Notes: generated by a model not told the origin, from the sequence alone. Shown: positions 25,718 through 34,687, numbered from the stretch's first letter. The stretch: DNA of 64,000 nt from Ferranicluibacter rubi (GCF_011603255.1 NZ_JAANCM010000007.1:62001-126000); one strand, 5' to 3'. A program made the numbers and translations.

Positions 25718-27391
25718 TCATGCTGGATCAAACGCGCCTGCGAACTCCGGATCGGAATGATAGACGAGCTTGCGCGCGACGATCGGACGTTGCCCGGCAA
25801 GGAACAGAAGCTCGACCTCCTTTGGCAGATTGCGCACCTCGTCAGGTGTCATGAGGGCACGGCCGGTGTGCTGCTGGCTGAGCGAGATGCCAGGATCGCT
25901 CGCATCGAGATTGCGTCCCATCGTCTGGAAGACGACGGTCTCCTGTCCAAGGAGATCGGAGATCAGCCGGGCACTCTCGTGATCGTTGACGCCGAACACC
26001 TGAAGGACGCCGGCATTCGACAGGAACGTGCCTGCTCGCTTCTCGTAAGTCGCGCGCAGCTGATGGATGTCCTGCAGGATCGGCCAAAGCTGGACGCCGT
26101 AGCCGGCCATCAATCCCATGGCCTGGCTGACGGGCGCGAGATACCCAAGGCTTGCGAACTCATCGAGAAGGAAGAGCACGGGGACATCCGGCTTTTGCCG
26201 ATCGCGCGCCATGTCCGTGAGGCTCTGGGTCACGAGCAGGCGCAGCCAGCGGGAATAGGCCGAAAGCCGATCTGGCGGCAGCACGAGGAACACCGTGGCG
26301 TGGCCCGCTTTCAGATCGGCAAACCGGACATCGGATCGTGCGAGAACAGCCGTCATGCGCGGACTGTCGAGGAAGTGCGTGTGACGCTGGGCGGATGACA
26401 GAACACCGGCCGCCTCGCGGTCGGATTTGGCAAGATGACGGTTGGCGGCACGCGCAACAAGGTTGCCGGCAGAACTGGCGCCTAGGGACACCTGCATGGT
26501 CTTCAAAAGCGCTGCAAAGGCACCGGGATCAAGGGTCAGATTGTCGCGCAGGGTGGCAAGCGTTCGCCGGGCTGGCGGCTCGTTAGTGACGATGTGAAGG
26601 ATCAGACCGGCGATCAGCGCTTTTGCCTCTTCGTTCCAGTGCGCCTCGCCGGACAGGCCCGGCTCGTCAAACACCAATGCATCGGCAAGCGTGCTTGCGT
26701 CCTCGGCCACATCGACGCTGTCGGGATCGATCTGGTCGAGCGGATTGAAGGTCGAGGACGGTCGACCTGTGACACCGAAGGGATCGAGAACATGAACCGG
26801 TCCGAAGCGTTCACGCGCACGCCCTGTCACCATCGCGTTCTCGCCTTTCGGATCAATGCAGATCACCGACCGATCCGCCGTCAGCAGGTTCGGGATGATG
26901 GTGCCGACACCTTTGCCGGACCTCGTCGGCGCCATGGTGAGGAGATGGGCCGGTCCGTCATAGCGCAGAAGTTTGCCCGTTCTCGGATCGCGACCGATCA
27001 GCAAGCCCGAGGGCGCGTTGATGAGTGGCGCGATGTCTCTGGTGGTCGCAAGCCGGGCCGAGCCGTGCGTGGCATCGTCGCTTGAGCCGAAGTGCAGGAT
27101 CAACGGTTCGCTGATCACGCGGAACACGAAGGCGAACGCAACGAGGGTCAAAACGATGTTGCCGAGATACCAGAGCGCTTCATGCGTCACACTGCCCGCG
27201 AGCCGTAGCAGATAGTCGCGCGCGACAACCGCAGCCAAGAAAACGATCATCAAATAGACGGCGGCCCTTGCGACCATCTTCCAATAGCGGAGAGGTGCCG
27301 CGATCAGGGCGACGATCGCCCAGAGCGGATCACGGGACACTTGCCGCATCATGTTGCCGAAGGCGTCAAAGGTCCGGGTCATTCTGTTCAT
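25718..27391 (-). CDS. traG: TraG/VirD4-type conjugative coupling protein
   Basis: The 557-residue protein has N-terminal membrane helices (about 22-92), then the coupling ATPase. Walker A is 'APTRSGKGVGTIIPNLL' at about 154-170, 'CIDPKGENAMVTGRARERFG' follows, and Walker B is 'VPVLFLLDEFASLG'. The C-terminal 'LFLAGQRPIVARKLVYHSDPEF' is typical of Ti-plasmid TraG. It brings the relaxosome to a type IV secretion channel. It overlaps the upstream traD-like gene by 4 bp. At 557 residues it is somewhat short of the usual 600-650, mainly at the C-terminus. No trb or virB genes are in the window. Confidence 0.93.
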   Translation of the reverse strand: MNRMTRTFDAFGNMMRQVSRDPLWAIVALIAAPLRYWKMVARAAVYLMIVFLAAVVARDYLLRLAGSVTHEALWYLGNIVLTLVAFAFVFRVISEPLILHFGSSDDATHGSARLATTRDIAPLINAPSGLLIGRDPRTGKLLRYDGPAHLLTMAPTRSGKGVGTIIPNLLTADRSVICIDPKGENAMVTGRARERFGPVHVLDPFGVTGRPSSTFNPLDQIDPDSVDVAEDASTLADALVFDEPGLSGEAHWNEEAKALIAGLILHIVTNEPPARRTLATLRDNLTLDPGAFAALLKTMQVSLGASSAGNLVARAANRHLAKSDREAAGVLSSAQRHTHFLDSPRMTAVLARSDVRFADLKAGHATVFLVLPPDRLSAYSRWLRLLVTQSLTDMARDRQKPDVPVLFLLDEFASLGYLAPVSQAMGLMAGYGVQLWPILQDIHQLRATYEKRAGTFLSNAGVLQVFGVNDHESARLISDLLGQETVVFQTMGRNLDASDPGISLSQQHTGRALMTPDEVRNLPKEVELLFLAGQRPIVARKLVYHSDPEFAGAFDPA

Positions 27392-27759
27392 GGCGCCACC
27401 TCGCCTTCCGTCTCACCTTGCCTGTCCGCGCCATTGCTGCCCGTGGTCGCAGAGGATGTCGTCACTTGATCTGATGGAAGCGGGCTTGATGGAAGCGGAT
27501 CCGGTTGCAGCAGATCGGCAAAGAGCGCGTGATCGGCCTCGCGTGTCAGGAAGCCTGGCAGCTCGCGTCTCAGCCAGTCATCGAGCTGCCGTGTGAACGT
27601 GCTGTTGCCGCTTGTCTGAAGCCGGTGAAGCACCAGTGCGCCCAGCAGGATCTTGCGCCTTGTCTCTTCCGATCGCTCCTGCTTTCCCAACCGGGCTTTG
27701 AGCGTTTTGCGCTGGGCCTCGATCTGGGCCAGCCGTTCCCCAATGCTCTTTCGCGCCAT
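27388..27759 (-). CDS. TraC/TraD-like relaxosome accessory protein
   Basis: The 123-residue protein (ATG at 27759) begins 'MARKSIGERLAQIEAQRKTLKARLGKQERSEETRRKILLG', a charged helix combining the MARK...-type start of Ti TraC with the 'RRKI.LG' pattern of TraD, followed by 'FLTREADHALFADLL' and a disordered Ser/Thr/Gly tail. Such small proteins bind near oriT and help the relaxase. In Ti plasmids TraC and TraD are separate genes; here one gene seems to stand for both. It overlaps traG by ATGA and faces away from traA across oriT. Confidence 0.75.
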   Translation of the reverse strand: MARKSIGERLAQIEAQRKTLKARLGKQERSEETRRKILLGALVLHRLQTSGNSTFTRQLDDWLRRELPGFLTREADHALFADLLQPDPLPSSPLPSDQVTTSSATTGSNGADRQGETEGEVAP

Positions 27760-27898
27760 GCCGACGTCCTTTCTGATCCGGGTCTTCCACATCAGGGGGA
27801 GGCTACGGAGCGGCTGTCGCATCGGCAATTTGGTGAATCCTACAAATAGCGGCACCCTGTGAGATCCCGTACGAAGAGAGCGAAGCGAACGAGGCACA

Positions 27899-27928
27899 AG
27901 GGCGCACTTACGAGTTGCTGCGCAACTC
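27899..27928. other. oriT: Predicted oriT: RSF1010/Ti-type nick core plus hairpin
   Basis: AGGGCGCACTTAC (27899-27911) is the complement of GTAAGTGCGCCCT, the nick-region core shared by RSF1010 and Ti-plasmid transfer origins. Directly beside it is a perfect 7-bp inverted repeat (GAGTTGC 27912-27918, loop TGC, GCAACTC 27922-27928). It lies in the 207-bp gap between the traD-like gene and traA, exactly where Ti-type plasmids keep oriT. The exact nick position is inferred, not shown. Confidence 0.85.
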
Positions 27929-27966
27929 AAGTGGCCGATGGCGCACCGGGAAAGGCGACCACGGGT

Positions 27967-30900
27967 ATGGCGATCTACCATTGCAGCATGAAGCCGATCG
28001 CGCGCAGCAGCGGCCGCAGCGCGGTGGCGTCGGCTGCCTATCGCGCGGCCGAAAGGCTCACCAACGCGCGCGATGGCCTGACCCACGACTTCCGCGCCAA
28101 GCAGGGCGTCGAGCATGCCGAGATTGTCCTGCCCGAGCCGGGCGCCGGCACCATGGGCGTGAATGCCGCATGGGCGCAGGACCGGTCGGCCTTGTGGAAC
28201 GCGGCCGAGAAAGCCGAGAACCGCAAGGATGCCCGCGTTGCCCGCGAGTTCGAAGTGGCCCTTCCGCACGAGCTATCGGCGCAGCAGCGGATTGATCTGG
28301 CGCGGACGTTCGCTCAGGCGCTTGCGGACCGTTACAGTGCGGCTGTGGATTTTGCCGTGCATTGTCCGCATCCAGACAGCGATGTGCGCAATCATCATGC
28401 GCATCTCCTGATGACGACGCGAGAGGTGACAGAGCGCGGTCTTGGCGACAAGACGGTGATCGAGCGGGAGAACAAATGGCTGTTGTCGAACGGGCTTCCC
28501 ACATCGCAGATGCAGCTTCGCGATATCAGACAATCGTTCGAGCAGATCACCAATCACCATTTGGCCAGGGCCGGTCTCGATATCCGGGTCGATCATCGCA
28601 GCCATGTCGAACGGGGACTGGAGATCACGCCGACCGAACATGCCGGCGTTCACGCGACACAGATGCAACGCCGCGGCCAGGATATCTCTCGCGCGCGACT
28701 GGATGAGGATGCCGCCAGGCGCAACGCCGATCTCATTCGCGAGAAACCGGAGGAGGTATTGGCGATCATCACAGGCGAGAAGAGCGTCTTTGACCGCCAC
28801 GATGTCGCGCGTGCTTTGCATCGATACATCAACGACGATGCCCAAGCGTTCCAGAACGCGTTCGCAACCGTCATGGCCTCGCCGGCACTGGTCGCGTTGC
28901 AGCCGGAACGAACGCATGACGCGACCGGCAGGATTGCGCTCGCGCGCTATTCGACGCGCGAGATGGTCGAGATGGAAAGCGGGATGGCGAAGAGCGCCGA
29001 AAGGCTGCAGGCAGCGCGCACACATGGGGTCGCTCGTCAGCATATCGATCATGCGATCCGCCGCCAGAATGCGGCCCTTCGAGCAGGCATTGCCAGCGAT
29101 ACGGTAGCAAAGGTCGAGCGTGGCGAGCTGGACACCGCAGAGCGCGATCGGCGCCTTTCCGCGGCGCGGTTGTCCGCAGAGCAGCAGGCGGCGATCGAAC
29201 ATGTCACGGGACCTGAGCGTATTGCGGTTGTCGTCGGCTATGCCGGTGCGGGCAAGTCGACCATGCTGACGGCCGCGCGGGAAGCCTGGCAGCGCCAGGG
29301 CTATCAGGTGCAGGGTGCAGCACTGTCGGGGAAGGCGGCGGAAGGCCTGGAAGAGTCGTCCGGCATTGCCTCCCGCACGCTCGCCTCCTGGGAGATGCGG
29401 TGGCAGAACGATCGTCAGCTGCCTGGCCGCCGGGACGTGTTCGTGATCGACGAGGCGGGCATGGTCGGCAGTCGCCAGCTTGCTCATTTCGTTCGCGAGG
29501 TCGAGCAGCGCGGAGCAAAGATCGTTCTGGTTGGCGACCACGAACAGCTGCAGGCGATCGGAGCCGGCGCGCCGTTCCGGGCGATCGCTGAGCAGATCGG
29601 GCACAGTGCGCTCTCCGACATCCGTCGTCAGCGCGTGGACTGGCAGCGCGCAGCATCCGTGTCGTTTGCCACGCTTAAGACGGCAGAGGGACTGGCGGCG
29701 TATCGGCGGCATGGCGACATCCGGTTCAGCCAGACGGTGGATGATGCGCGGTCCGCCATCGTGCGCGACACCGTTGCGGACCTGGAGGCCCGCCCGCAGG
29801 GCAGCCGGGTTGCCATGGCGCATCGCCGCGCCGACGTCTCCGCCATCAACGCCGATATCCGTTCAGCGCTTCAGGACACCGGACGTCTGGCACGCGGCGG
29901 GGAGAATGGTGAGCTGTCGTTCCAGACGAGCAACGGTGCGCGCGCCTTTGCACCCAGTGACCGGCTGGTGTTTCTGGAAAACGATCGGGATCTCGGCGTG
30001 AAGAACGGGATGCTCGGGACCGTGCGGACCGTCGAGCCGGACGCAATACAGGTTCAGCTCGACGATGGTGCTGGTCGCGGTCAGAACAATGACCGCATCG
30101 TCACCATACCCACCAAAAGTTACCAGTCCTTTGACCATGGCTATGCGACCACCATCCACAAGACGCAAGGCGCCACCGTCGATCGTGCGTTTGTGATGGC
30201 GTCGAAGACGATGGACCGTCACCTGACCTATGTCGCCATGACGCGGCATCGCGACAGCGTCCAGCTCTATGCGAGCCAGGACGCGTTCACAGACGCGAGC
30301 GCCGGTCGGCTGGTGGCGTTCGGTACCGCACCCTATGCCCACGATCCCAAAAACCGCGACAGCACCTTCGTCACGATCAAGACGGACAAAGGCGAGACGC
30401 AGACGATCTGGGGCACGGATCTCAAACGCGCGATAGAGGTCGCAGCGCCAGAGGTTGGTGCAGCGATACGGCTTGAGCGCGTCGGCTCGGATCCGGTTCG
30501 GCTTCCCGATGGAAGCACCGTAACACGCAACCGCTGGAACGTGCTCACCGGGGAGGATCTGGCATTCCGGCAGCTCGAGGAGCGGCTCAGCCGCTCGGGC
30601 GTCAAGGAAACGACGCTCGACTACACCAGAGACTTCGCCCATCGCCGGGGGATTGCGGAAAAGGCTGGCATTCGCAGCGAGATCGCGGTGGATCTTGCCG
30701 ACATCACGGGACAGGCGCGCAATGCATCCAGCGAGCGAACCGAGCACGCCACAGTGTCCGAACGCCCAGCACCCCTCGTGCCCGCCATCACGCGTTACGA
30801 CCGCGGTATCGAGGACGTCGCGCGCGAGAAGGCCGCATCGGTAATCGAGCAGAAGTTCGGGACCATTGCGTCGCTCGTGCAGCAGGTGTTCCGGGATCCG

Positions 30901-31518
30901 GAGAGCGTCGTGCGCCAGCTGCGCACGGGCATCACCGAGAAGACGGGGAGGGGGAAAGAACTCGCGACGATCATGGCCAAACAGCCGGAGCGGTTCGGGG
31001 AGCTGCGTGGCAGGTCGGGGCTGCTTGGGGAAAATAAGGAGCGCAAACAGGCAACGGAGATCGCAAAGGCGGTGGCCGCCCATATCGGCCACGTCTCGAA
31101 AGCCTGGGAACGGCGCCTGGATGCGGAGCGGGCGTCGGAAACCTGGCAGCGCGAGAAACGCGATGGCGTCGAGGTGCCCGGGCTGACACCTCGCAGCTTC
31201 GAGCTTATTGTTCAGGTGGAAAAGGCAGCGATCGACAAACAGGGTCCGCTCATCGATCAGTTGCGGTCAGCGCCGGAGGGGAGGATCGCACTGGACGAGG
31301 CAAAGCGGGTGGCTGATGCGCTGACGCTTCGGTTCGGGCATTCCGATCCGCGGAACTTCGCCTCCGAGCTTGATAAGCGGCCTGAGATCGCAAAACAGGC
31401 CGAGACGATCAAAAGCGTTGCCCGTATTGTGGAGCGCACCCGCATGGCGGAGCTCACGCGGGATCATACGTTGAAGCAGCGGCTCAGCCGAACGAAGGGG
31501 CTCGGGTTGAGCCGGTAA
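27967..31518 (+). CDS. traA: Ti-type conjugative relaxase TraA (MobA/MobL relaxase plus helicase)
   Basis: The 1183-residue protein (ATG at 27967) begins 'MAIYHCSMKPIARSSGRSAV', the MobQ-type relaxase start. The His motif is 'NHHAHLLMTTREV' (about 142). A RecD/TraA helicase part has Walker A 'GYAGAGKSTML' (about 425) and Walker B 'VFVIDEAGMVGS', then 'GYATTIHKTQGATVDRAFV' and 'YVAMTRHRDSVQLY'. A helical C-terminal region follows. The relaxase nicks oriT and leads the strand into the recipient, while the helicase unwinds. The frame is open upstream to 27859, but that part lies in oriT and is not conserved. It is complete, though its downstream Ti partners traF, traB and traH are missing. Confidence 0.94.
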   Translation: MAIYHCSMKPIARSSGRSAVASAAYRAAERLTNARDGLTHDFRAKQGVEHAEIVLPEPGAGTMGVNAAWAQDRSALWNAAEKAENRKDARVAREFEVALPHELSAQQRIDLARTFAQALADRYSAAVDFAVHCPHPDSDVRNHHAHLLMTTREVTERGLGDKTVIERENKWLLSNGLPTSQMQLRDIRQSFEQITNHHLARAGLDIRVDHRSHVERGLEITPTEHAGVHATQMQRRGQDISRARLDEDAARRNADLIREKPEEVLAIITGEKSVFDRHDVARALHRYINDDAQAFQNAFATVMASPALVALQPERTHDATGRIALARYSTREMVEMESGMAKSAERLQAARTHGVARQHIDHAIRRQNAALRAGIASDTVAKVERGELDTAERDRRLSAARLSAEQQAAIEHVTGPERIAVVVGYAGAGKSTMLTAAREAWQRQGYQVQGAALSGKAAEGLEESSGIASRTLASWEMRWQNDRQLPGRRDVFVIDEAGMVGSRQLAHFVREVEQRGAKIVLVGDHEQLQAIGAGAPFRAIAEQIGHSALSDIRRQRVDWQRAASVSFATLKTAEGLAAYRRHGDIRFSQTVDDARSAIVRDTVADLEARPQGSRVAMAHRRADVSAINADIRSALQDTGRLARGGENGELSFQTSNGARAFAPSDRLVFLENDRDLGVKNGMLGTVRTVEPDAIQVQLDDGAGRGQNNDRIVTIPTKSYQSFDHGYATTIHKTQGATVDRAFVMASKTMDRHLTYVAMTRHRDSVQLYASQDAFTDASAGRLVAFGTAPYAHDPKNRDSTFVTIKTDKGETQTIWGTDLKRAIEVAAPEVGAAIRLERVGSDPVRLPDGSTVTRNRWNVLTGEDLAFRQLEERLSRSGVKETTLDYTRDFAHRRGIAEKAGIRSEIAVDLADITGQARNASSERTEHATVSERPAPLVPAITRYDRGIEDVAREKAASVIEQKFGTIASLVQQVFRDPESVVRQLRTGITEKTGRGKELATIMAKQPERFGELRGRSGLLGENKERKQATEIAKAVAAHIGHVSKAWERRLDAERASETWQREKRDGVEVPGLTPRSFELIVQVEKAAIDKQGPLIDQLRSAPEGRIALDEAKRVADALTLRFGHSDPRNFASELDKRPEIAKQAETIKSVARIVERTRMAELTRDHTLKQRLSRTKGLGLSR

Positions 31519-31587
31519 GGTGATGAGCGGACACGAGCTCGTGTTCACGGATTGGCCGAAAAGATGGCGTAGACGCTCTTAGGTCCG

Positions 31588-31800
31588 TCAAACGGTCCGG
31601 ACCGGAAACATGTCCTCGCCATAGTGATGCAGGCGAGTGTAATGACGGCGGCAGAGCCAGCGGACGTCGAGAGGGTCGTCGTACTGGTCGTGATGCGCGT
31701 CAACCGTGTCGATGCCGCAGACCTTGCAGGGTTGTCTGGCAAGATCGCCCGCTTTGACAGCTCGCTGCACGGCCAGGTGCGCACCATACTTTGCCGCCGA
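31588..31800 (-). pseudogene. C-terminal fragment of a small zinc-finger/HNH-like plasmid protein
   Basis: On the minus strand, about 70 codons read 'KYGAHLAVQRAVKAGDLARQ', then 'PCKVCGIDTVDAHHDQYDDP' and 'LDVRWLCRRHYTRLHH'. The CxxC...HH...WLCRxHH spacing is that of small HNH-like zinc proteins found on phages and plasmids. No start codon belongs to it: its upstream end is joined to the truncated LLM gene at about 31800. It marks the junction between the mobilisation module and the sulfur cluster. Confidence 0.6.
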
Positions 31801-32302
31801 TGCGCCGCTGCACGGTGGAGCCGGAGACGTGGAAATAGCGCCCCGCATAGGATACGTCCTCCTCCGTCGAGAGACGGCGTACGAGCCGCATGAACGCCTT
31901 CGTTCTCGCGTAGCGGTCTTCCTGGTCGCCCTCACTGTCGCCATAGGCGGCAAGATCGTCCTTGCCGGAGACGATGTTGATGCGGATGTGACCGCCGCTT
32001 AAAGCGTCGAGCGTGGCGGCCGACGCCGCGAAATGGGCCGGAGACCAGTAGCCGGCGCGCACCGCGATCAGCGGCTCGAAGGTTTTTGTTCGCGCAACGA
32101 GCGCGGTCGCCACCGTGAAGGTATCCGGACGACTCCAGCCGGTGCCGATCAGCGCGCCCGTCCAGCCACTCTCCTCCAGACCCGTCGCCTGTGCTGTCAG
32201 GGCCTCTAGACTGTCATGTCCCTCCACCGCCACATCCCCACGATGCCCAGCTTTGGTATCGTTCGGAATGTACCAGAGATAGTTGGCTCCACGCCCCATC
32301 AT
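31800..32302 (-). pseudogene. LLM-class flavin monooxygenase, 3'-truncated
   Basis: The reading frame from 32302 encodes about 165 residues of a luciferase-like (alkanesulfonate-monooxygenase-type) enzyme: 'ALIGTGWSRPDTFTVATALVARTKTFEPLIAVRAGYWSP', 'DALSGGHIRINIVSGKD', 'DRYARTKAFMRLVRRLSTEEDVSYAGRYFHVSGSTV'. After that the sequence turns into the zinc-protein fragment, and the frame runs in unrelated sequence to 31700. More than half of the TIM barrel is missing, so it cannot be functional. It was the last gene of the unit LLM-sfnB-like-panE-like. Confidence 0.85.
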
Positions 32303-32392
32303 CCGCTCTTCAAGCCTCGGGACAGGCCTGATACGTTCGCTATTCGCTATTTACGACTGCCGACTGCCGACGACCTAGATCCGGCTCACGGC

Positions 32393-33367
32393 TCACGGCT
32401 CACCAACCACCTCGATCCCCACAGATCCCGGCCGCCCGCCATCCCGCGCCAAGCGGGCAACGGCCTGCTGCAGCGCCTCGCTGAGCGGCGCGGGGATGCC
32501 GTGGAGGCGGGCGAGACGGACGATTTCGCCGTTGAGGTAATCGACCTCGCTTGAGGAGCCGCGGGTAAAGCTCTGCCACGTCGATTGTTGTCCCTGCTCG
32601 ATGCCGCTGTCTTCGGCCACGTGCCAGCCGGAGATATCGAATGTCCGCTCGGAGGGGACAGCCGGGTCGAGGCCTGCGGCGTGCAGCACGGTGCGCGCCT
32701 CGTCGGCCACGCGGGCGGCAATGGCGGCACGGGCGTCCGGGGTGGCGGCGAAGAGTTCGGTGGCGTTGGTCACGTTGTGGATCAGCTTTTCCGCCTTCCA
32801 CCGCGTGATGTCCGCCCGCGCCTCGGTGAGATAGCCTGCCTTGGTCAGGTCCGCGACGATGTCCCGGGCGGTATCGTCGAGACCGTGAGGATAGCGGCCA
32901 AGTGTGACGATGCCGAGGTTCGGCGCACCGCCAACCACGACTTCGCCGGTCACAGTGTAGCGTGCGGGAATCTTGACGCTGGCGGCATAGACGCGGGAAA
33001 ATCGCCGCAGCGCGATATCCTCAGCCGCAAGCCCGTTCTGCACCGTCACCAGCGGTAGATCAGCGGCGAGGCCGCCCCCTTCCACTGGCAGCCACGCCCA
33101 GAAGGCGGTTGCCGCCTCCACATCCTGCGTCTTCACGGTGAGAACCAGAATGTCGTCGGGCTTTAGCACCGGTGGCGTCGCGGTGTTCACGGCCTGAAGC
33201 CTGATCTGGCGCGTGCCGTGTGGACGGCGATAGGTCAGGCCGTGCCGGGCAATATGATCGATCTGCACGCCACGCCCGACGAGGACATAGGCGATGCCGT
33301 GGGTTTCGAACTCCGCGGCGAGGCTTGCGCCCACGGCGCCGGCGCCGATGATGATGTAGCGGGTCAT
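32393..33367 (-). CDS. 2-dehydropantoate 2-reductase (ApbA/PanE) family oxidoreductase
   Basis: The 324-residue protein has the NADP-binding start 'MTRYIIIGAGAVGASLAAEF' and the family pattern 'LVLTVKTQDVEAA' and 'LVTVQNGLAAEDIA'. The C-terminal helical domain has the catalytic Lys context 'TRWKAEKLIHNVTNAT' and 'STWQSFTRGSSSEVDYLNGEI'. Canonical PanE makes pantoate. Inside an organosulfur cluster it is more likely a reductase for an oxo-acid or aldehyde product of desulfonation, but that is inference. The gene follows the SfnB-like gene by 15 bp. Its stop codon lies inside three copies of a 7-bp repeat. Confidence 0.85.
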   Translation of the reverse strand: MTRYIIIGAGAVGASLAAEFETHGIAYVLVGRGVQIDHIARHGLTYRRPHGTRQIRLQAVNTATPPVLKPDDILVLTVKTQDVEAATAFWAWLPVEGGGLAADLPLVTVQNGLAAEDIALRRFSRVYAASVKIPARYTVTGEVVVGGAPNLGIVTLGRYPHGLDDTARDIVADLTKAGYLTEARADITRWKAEKLIHNVTNATELFAATPDARAAIAARVADEARTVLHAAGLDPAVPSERTFDISGWHVAEDSGIEQGQQSTWQSFTRGSSSEVDYLNGEIVRLARLHGIPAPLSEALQQAVARLARDGGRPGSVGIEVVGEP

Positions 33368-33382
33368 GGCGGTCCGATCGCG

Positions 33383-34687
33383 TCAGGCGGTCTTCAGGGC
33401 GGGGAGGGGCGCGGCCGTTGTCGTGGCCGTCGGGCTTTCGGCGTCCGTCTTCGCCCAGCGGTCAAAGGCGCTTTTGCCGAGCAGCGAGAGGGAGGTATCC
33501 TCCTGCGGGGCATGGACGAGCACGGACTGGATGTCGCGGAAGTGCCGTTCGAGCCCGAGATCGGCGCCGAGGCCCGGATTGCCGATGCCGCGCACGGCGA
33601 TCTGCACGGCATCGCGTAGCTGCCGGCCGGCCAGAAGGCGGGCGCGGATCAGCGCTTCGGTTTCGTCGCCCCGGTGTGCGAGCGTATCGAAGATCAGCTG
33701 TCGGGCACCGGAGACGAGCAGGTCGATCTCGCCCGAGAGCGTCACGAAACGCTCGGTGCGGGCGATGGGATGACCGAGATTGGCGGGCACGCGCTCGTGT
33801 GCAAAGCGGATGAAGGCCTCCTGCGCGGCTTCGGCCACGCCGAGATAGAGCGCGGTGAGCGCGAGCGTCATGCCGGCATGGGCGCGATTGTCCTGTTGGG
33901 CGACGGAGGGATCGACCAGATCAAGCACGTTTTCGGCCGGGATCTCCACATCGGTGTAGGCGACATCATGCGAGCCGCTGGCGCGCATGCCGAGGCTGTT
34001 CCAGTTCTCGATAACCTCGATGCCGGGCAAGCCGTTTTCCACGACGAAGGTGCCGACGCGCGAAGGCGTCTCGTCCGTATGGGCCCAGACGAGGAAGTGG
34101 GTGAGGCCATAAGCCCCAGTGACGAAGCGCTTGCGGCCGGAGATCGACCAGCCGGTGGCCGTGCGCCGGGCGACGGTTGCAGGCAGGCCGCCGCGCGCCG
34201 GCGAGCCAAGTTCGGGCTCGACGCGGGCCGCGTTGATCAGCAGCGGGCGGTCTTTTGCCTGATCGAGCAGCCGCCGATAGAGATCGTCCGGCCAGTGGCC
34301 CTTCGCCGCCTGCCCCAGATGATTGAAGAGCGTCATGGCGCTGATCAGCGCGACGGAGGGATCGCCTCGGCCGAGCGCTTGAAGAATGGTGGCAGCGTCC
34401 AATAGCGTGCCGCCGGGCCCGCCATAGCGAGTGGCCACGGTGTGTTCCAGAAGGCCGCTACGGTGCACGGCCTCGATGCCCGCCCAAGGGAACCGGCCGG
34501 ATGTATCCGCCTCCGGCGCGGCGTTCGCGACCGCTCGGACGGTGGCCTCGGGAACGGTCGGGTTGGATACGGGGACCTTGGAAACTTGGACCTGGGAAAC
34601 TTGGGCCGGGGAAACGTTGAGGGGACGATGCAGTGGGGTCGCGGACATGGGGTCGGGGCTTTCTGGCTTTCGCATAACATCCGGCAT
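33383..34687 (-). CDS. Acyl-CoA-dehydrogenase-fold flavoprotein, SfnB/DszC-like
   Basis: The protein has 434 residues, of which the acyl-CoA dehydrogenase fold covers about 60-415: 'RYGGPGGTLLDAATILQALGRGDPSVALISAMT' (N-domain), 'SGRKRFVTGAYGLTHFLVWAHTD', 'ENWNSLGMRASGSHDVAYTDVEIP' and a helical C-domain. Members beside sulfonate genes (SfnB, DszC) are FMN-dependent monooxygenases rather than dehydrogenases. A low-complexity linker (about 23-42) has a 5-residue period and is coded by about four 15-bp tandem repeats (34561-34620). The ATG at 34687 has a fair ribosome-binding site; the ATG at 34648 is an alternative start. The gene sits between LLM and PanE-like genes. Confidence 0.85.
   Translation of the reverse strand: MPDVMRKPESPDPMSATPLHRPLNVSPAQVSQVQVSKVPVSNPTVPEATVRAVANAAPEADTSGRFPWAGIEAVHRSGLLEHTVATRYGGPGGTLLDAATILQALGRGDPSVALISAMTLFNHLGQAAKGHWPDDLYRRLLDQAKDRPLLINAARVEPELGSPARGGLPATVARRTATGWSISGRKRFVTGAYGLTHFLVWAHTDETPSRVGTFVVENGLPGIEVIENWNSLGMRASGSHDVAYTDVEIPAENVLDLVDPSVAQQDNRAHAGMTLALTALYLGVAEAAQEAFIRFAHERVPANLGHPIARTERFVTLSGEIDLLVSGARQLIFDTLAHRGDETEALIRARLLAGRQLRDAVQIAVRGIGNPGLGADLGLERHFRDIQSVLVHAPQEDTSLSLLGKSAFDRWAKTDAESPTATTTAAPLPALKTA
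34561..34620. repeat. Four 15-bp tandem repeats in the SfnB-like gene
   Basis: On the plus strand CCTTGGAAACTTGGA (34576-34590), CCTGGGAAACTTGGG (34591-34605) and CCGGGGAAACGTTGA (34606-34620) are imperfect copies; 34561-34575 (GGTTGGATACGGGGA) is a more diverged fourth. They encode a 5-residue repeat of the form (Q/P)VS(Q/K/N)V in the linker. Copy-number change would alter linker length without shifting the frame. Confidence 0.8.

Noticed and set aside
28273-31092. Two long minus-strand frames inside traA
   Set aside because: They are mirror frames of the relaxase gene with no conserved motif; traA motifs run continuously on the plus strand.
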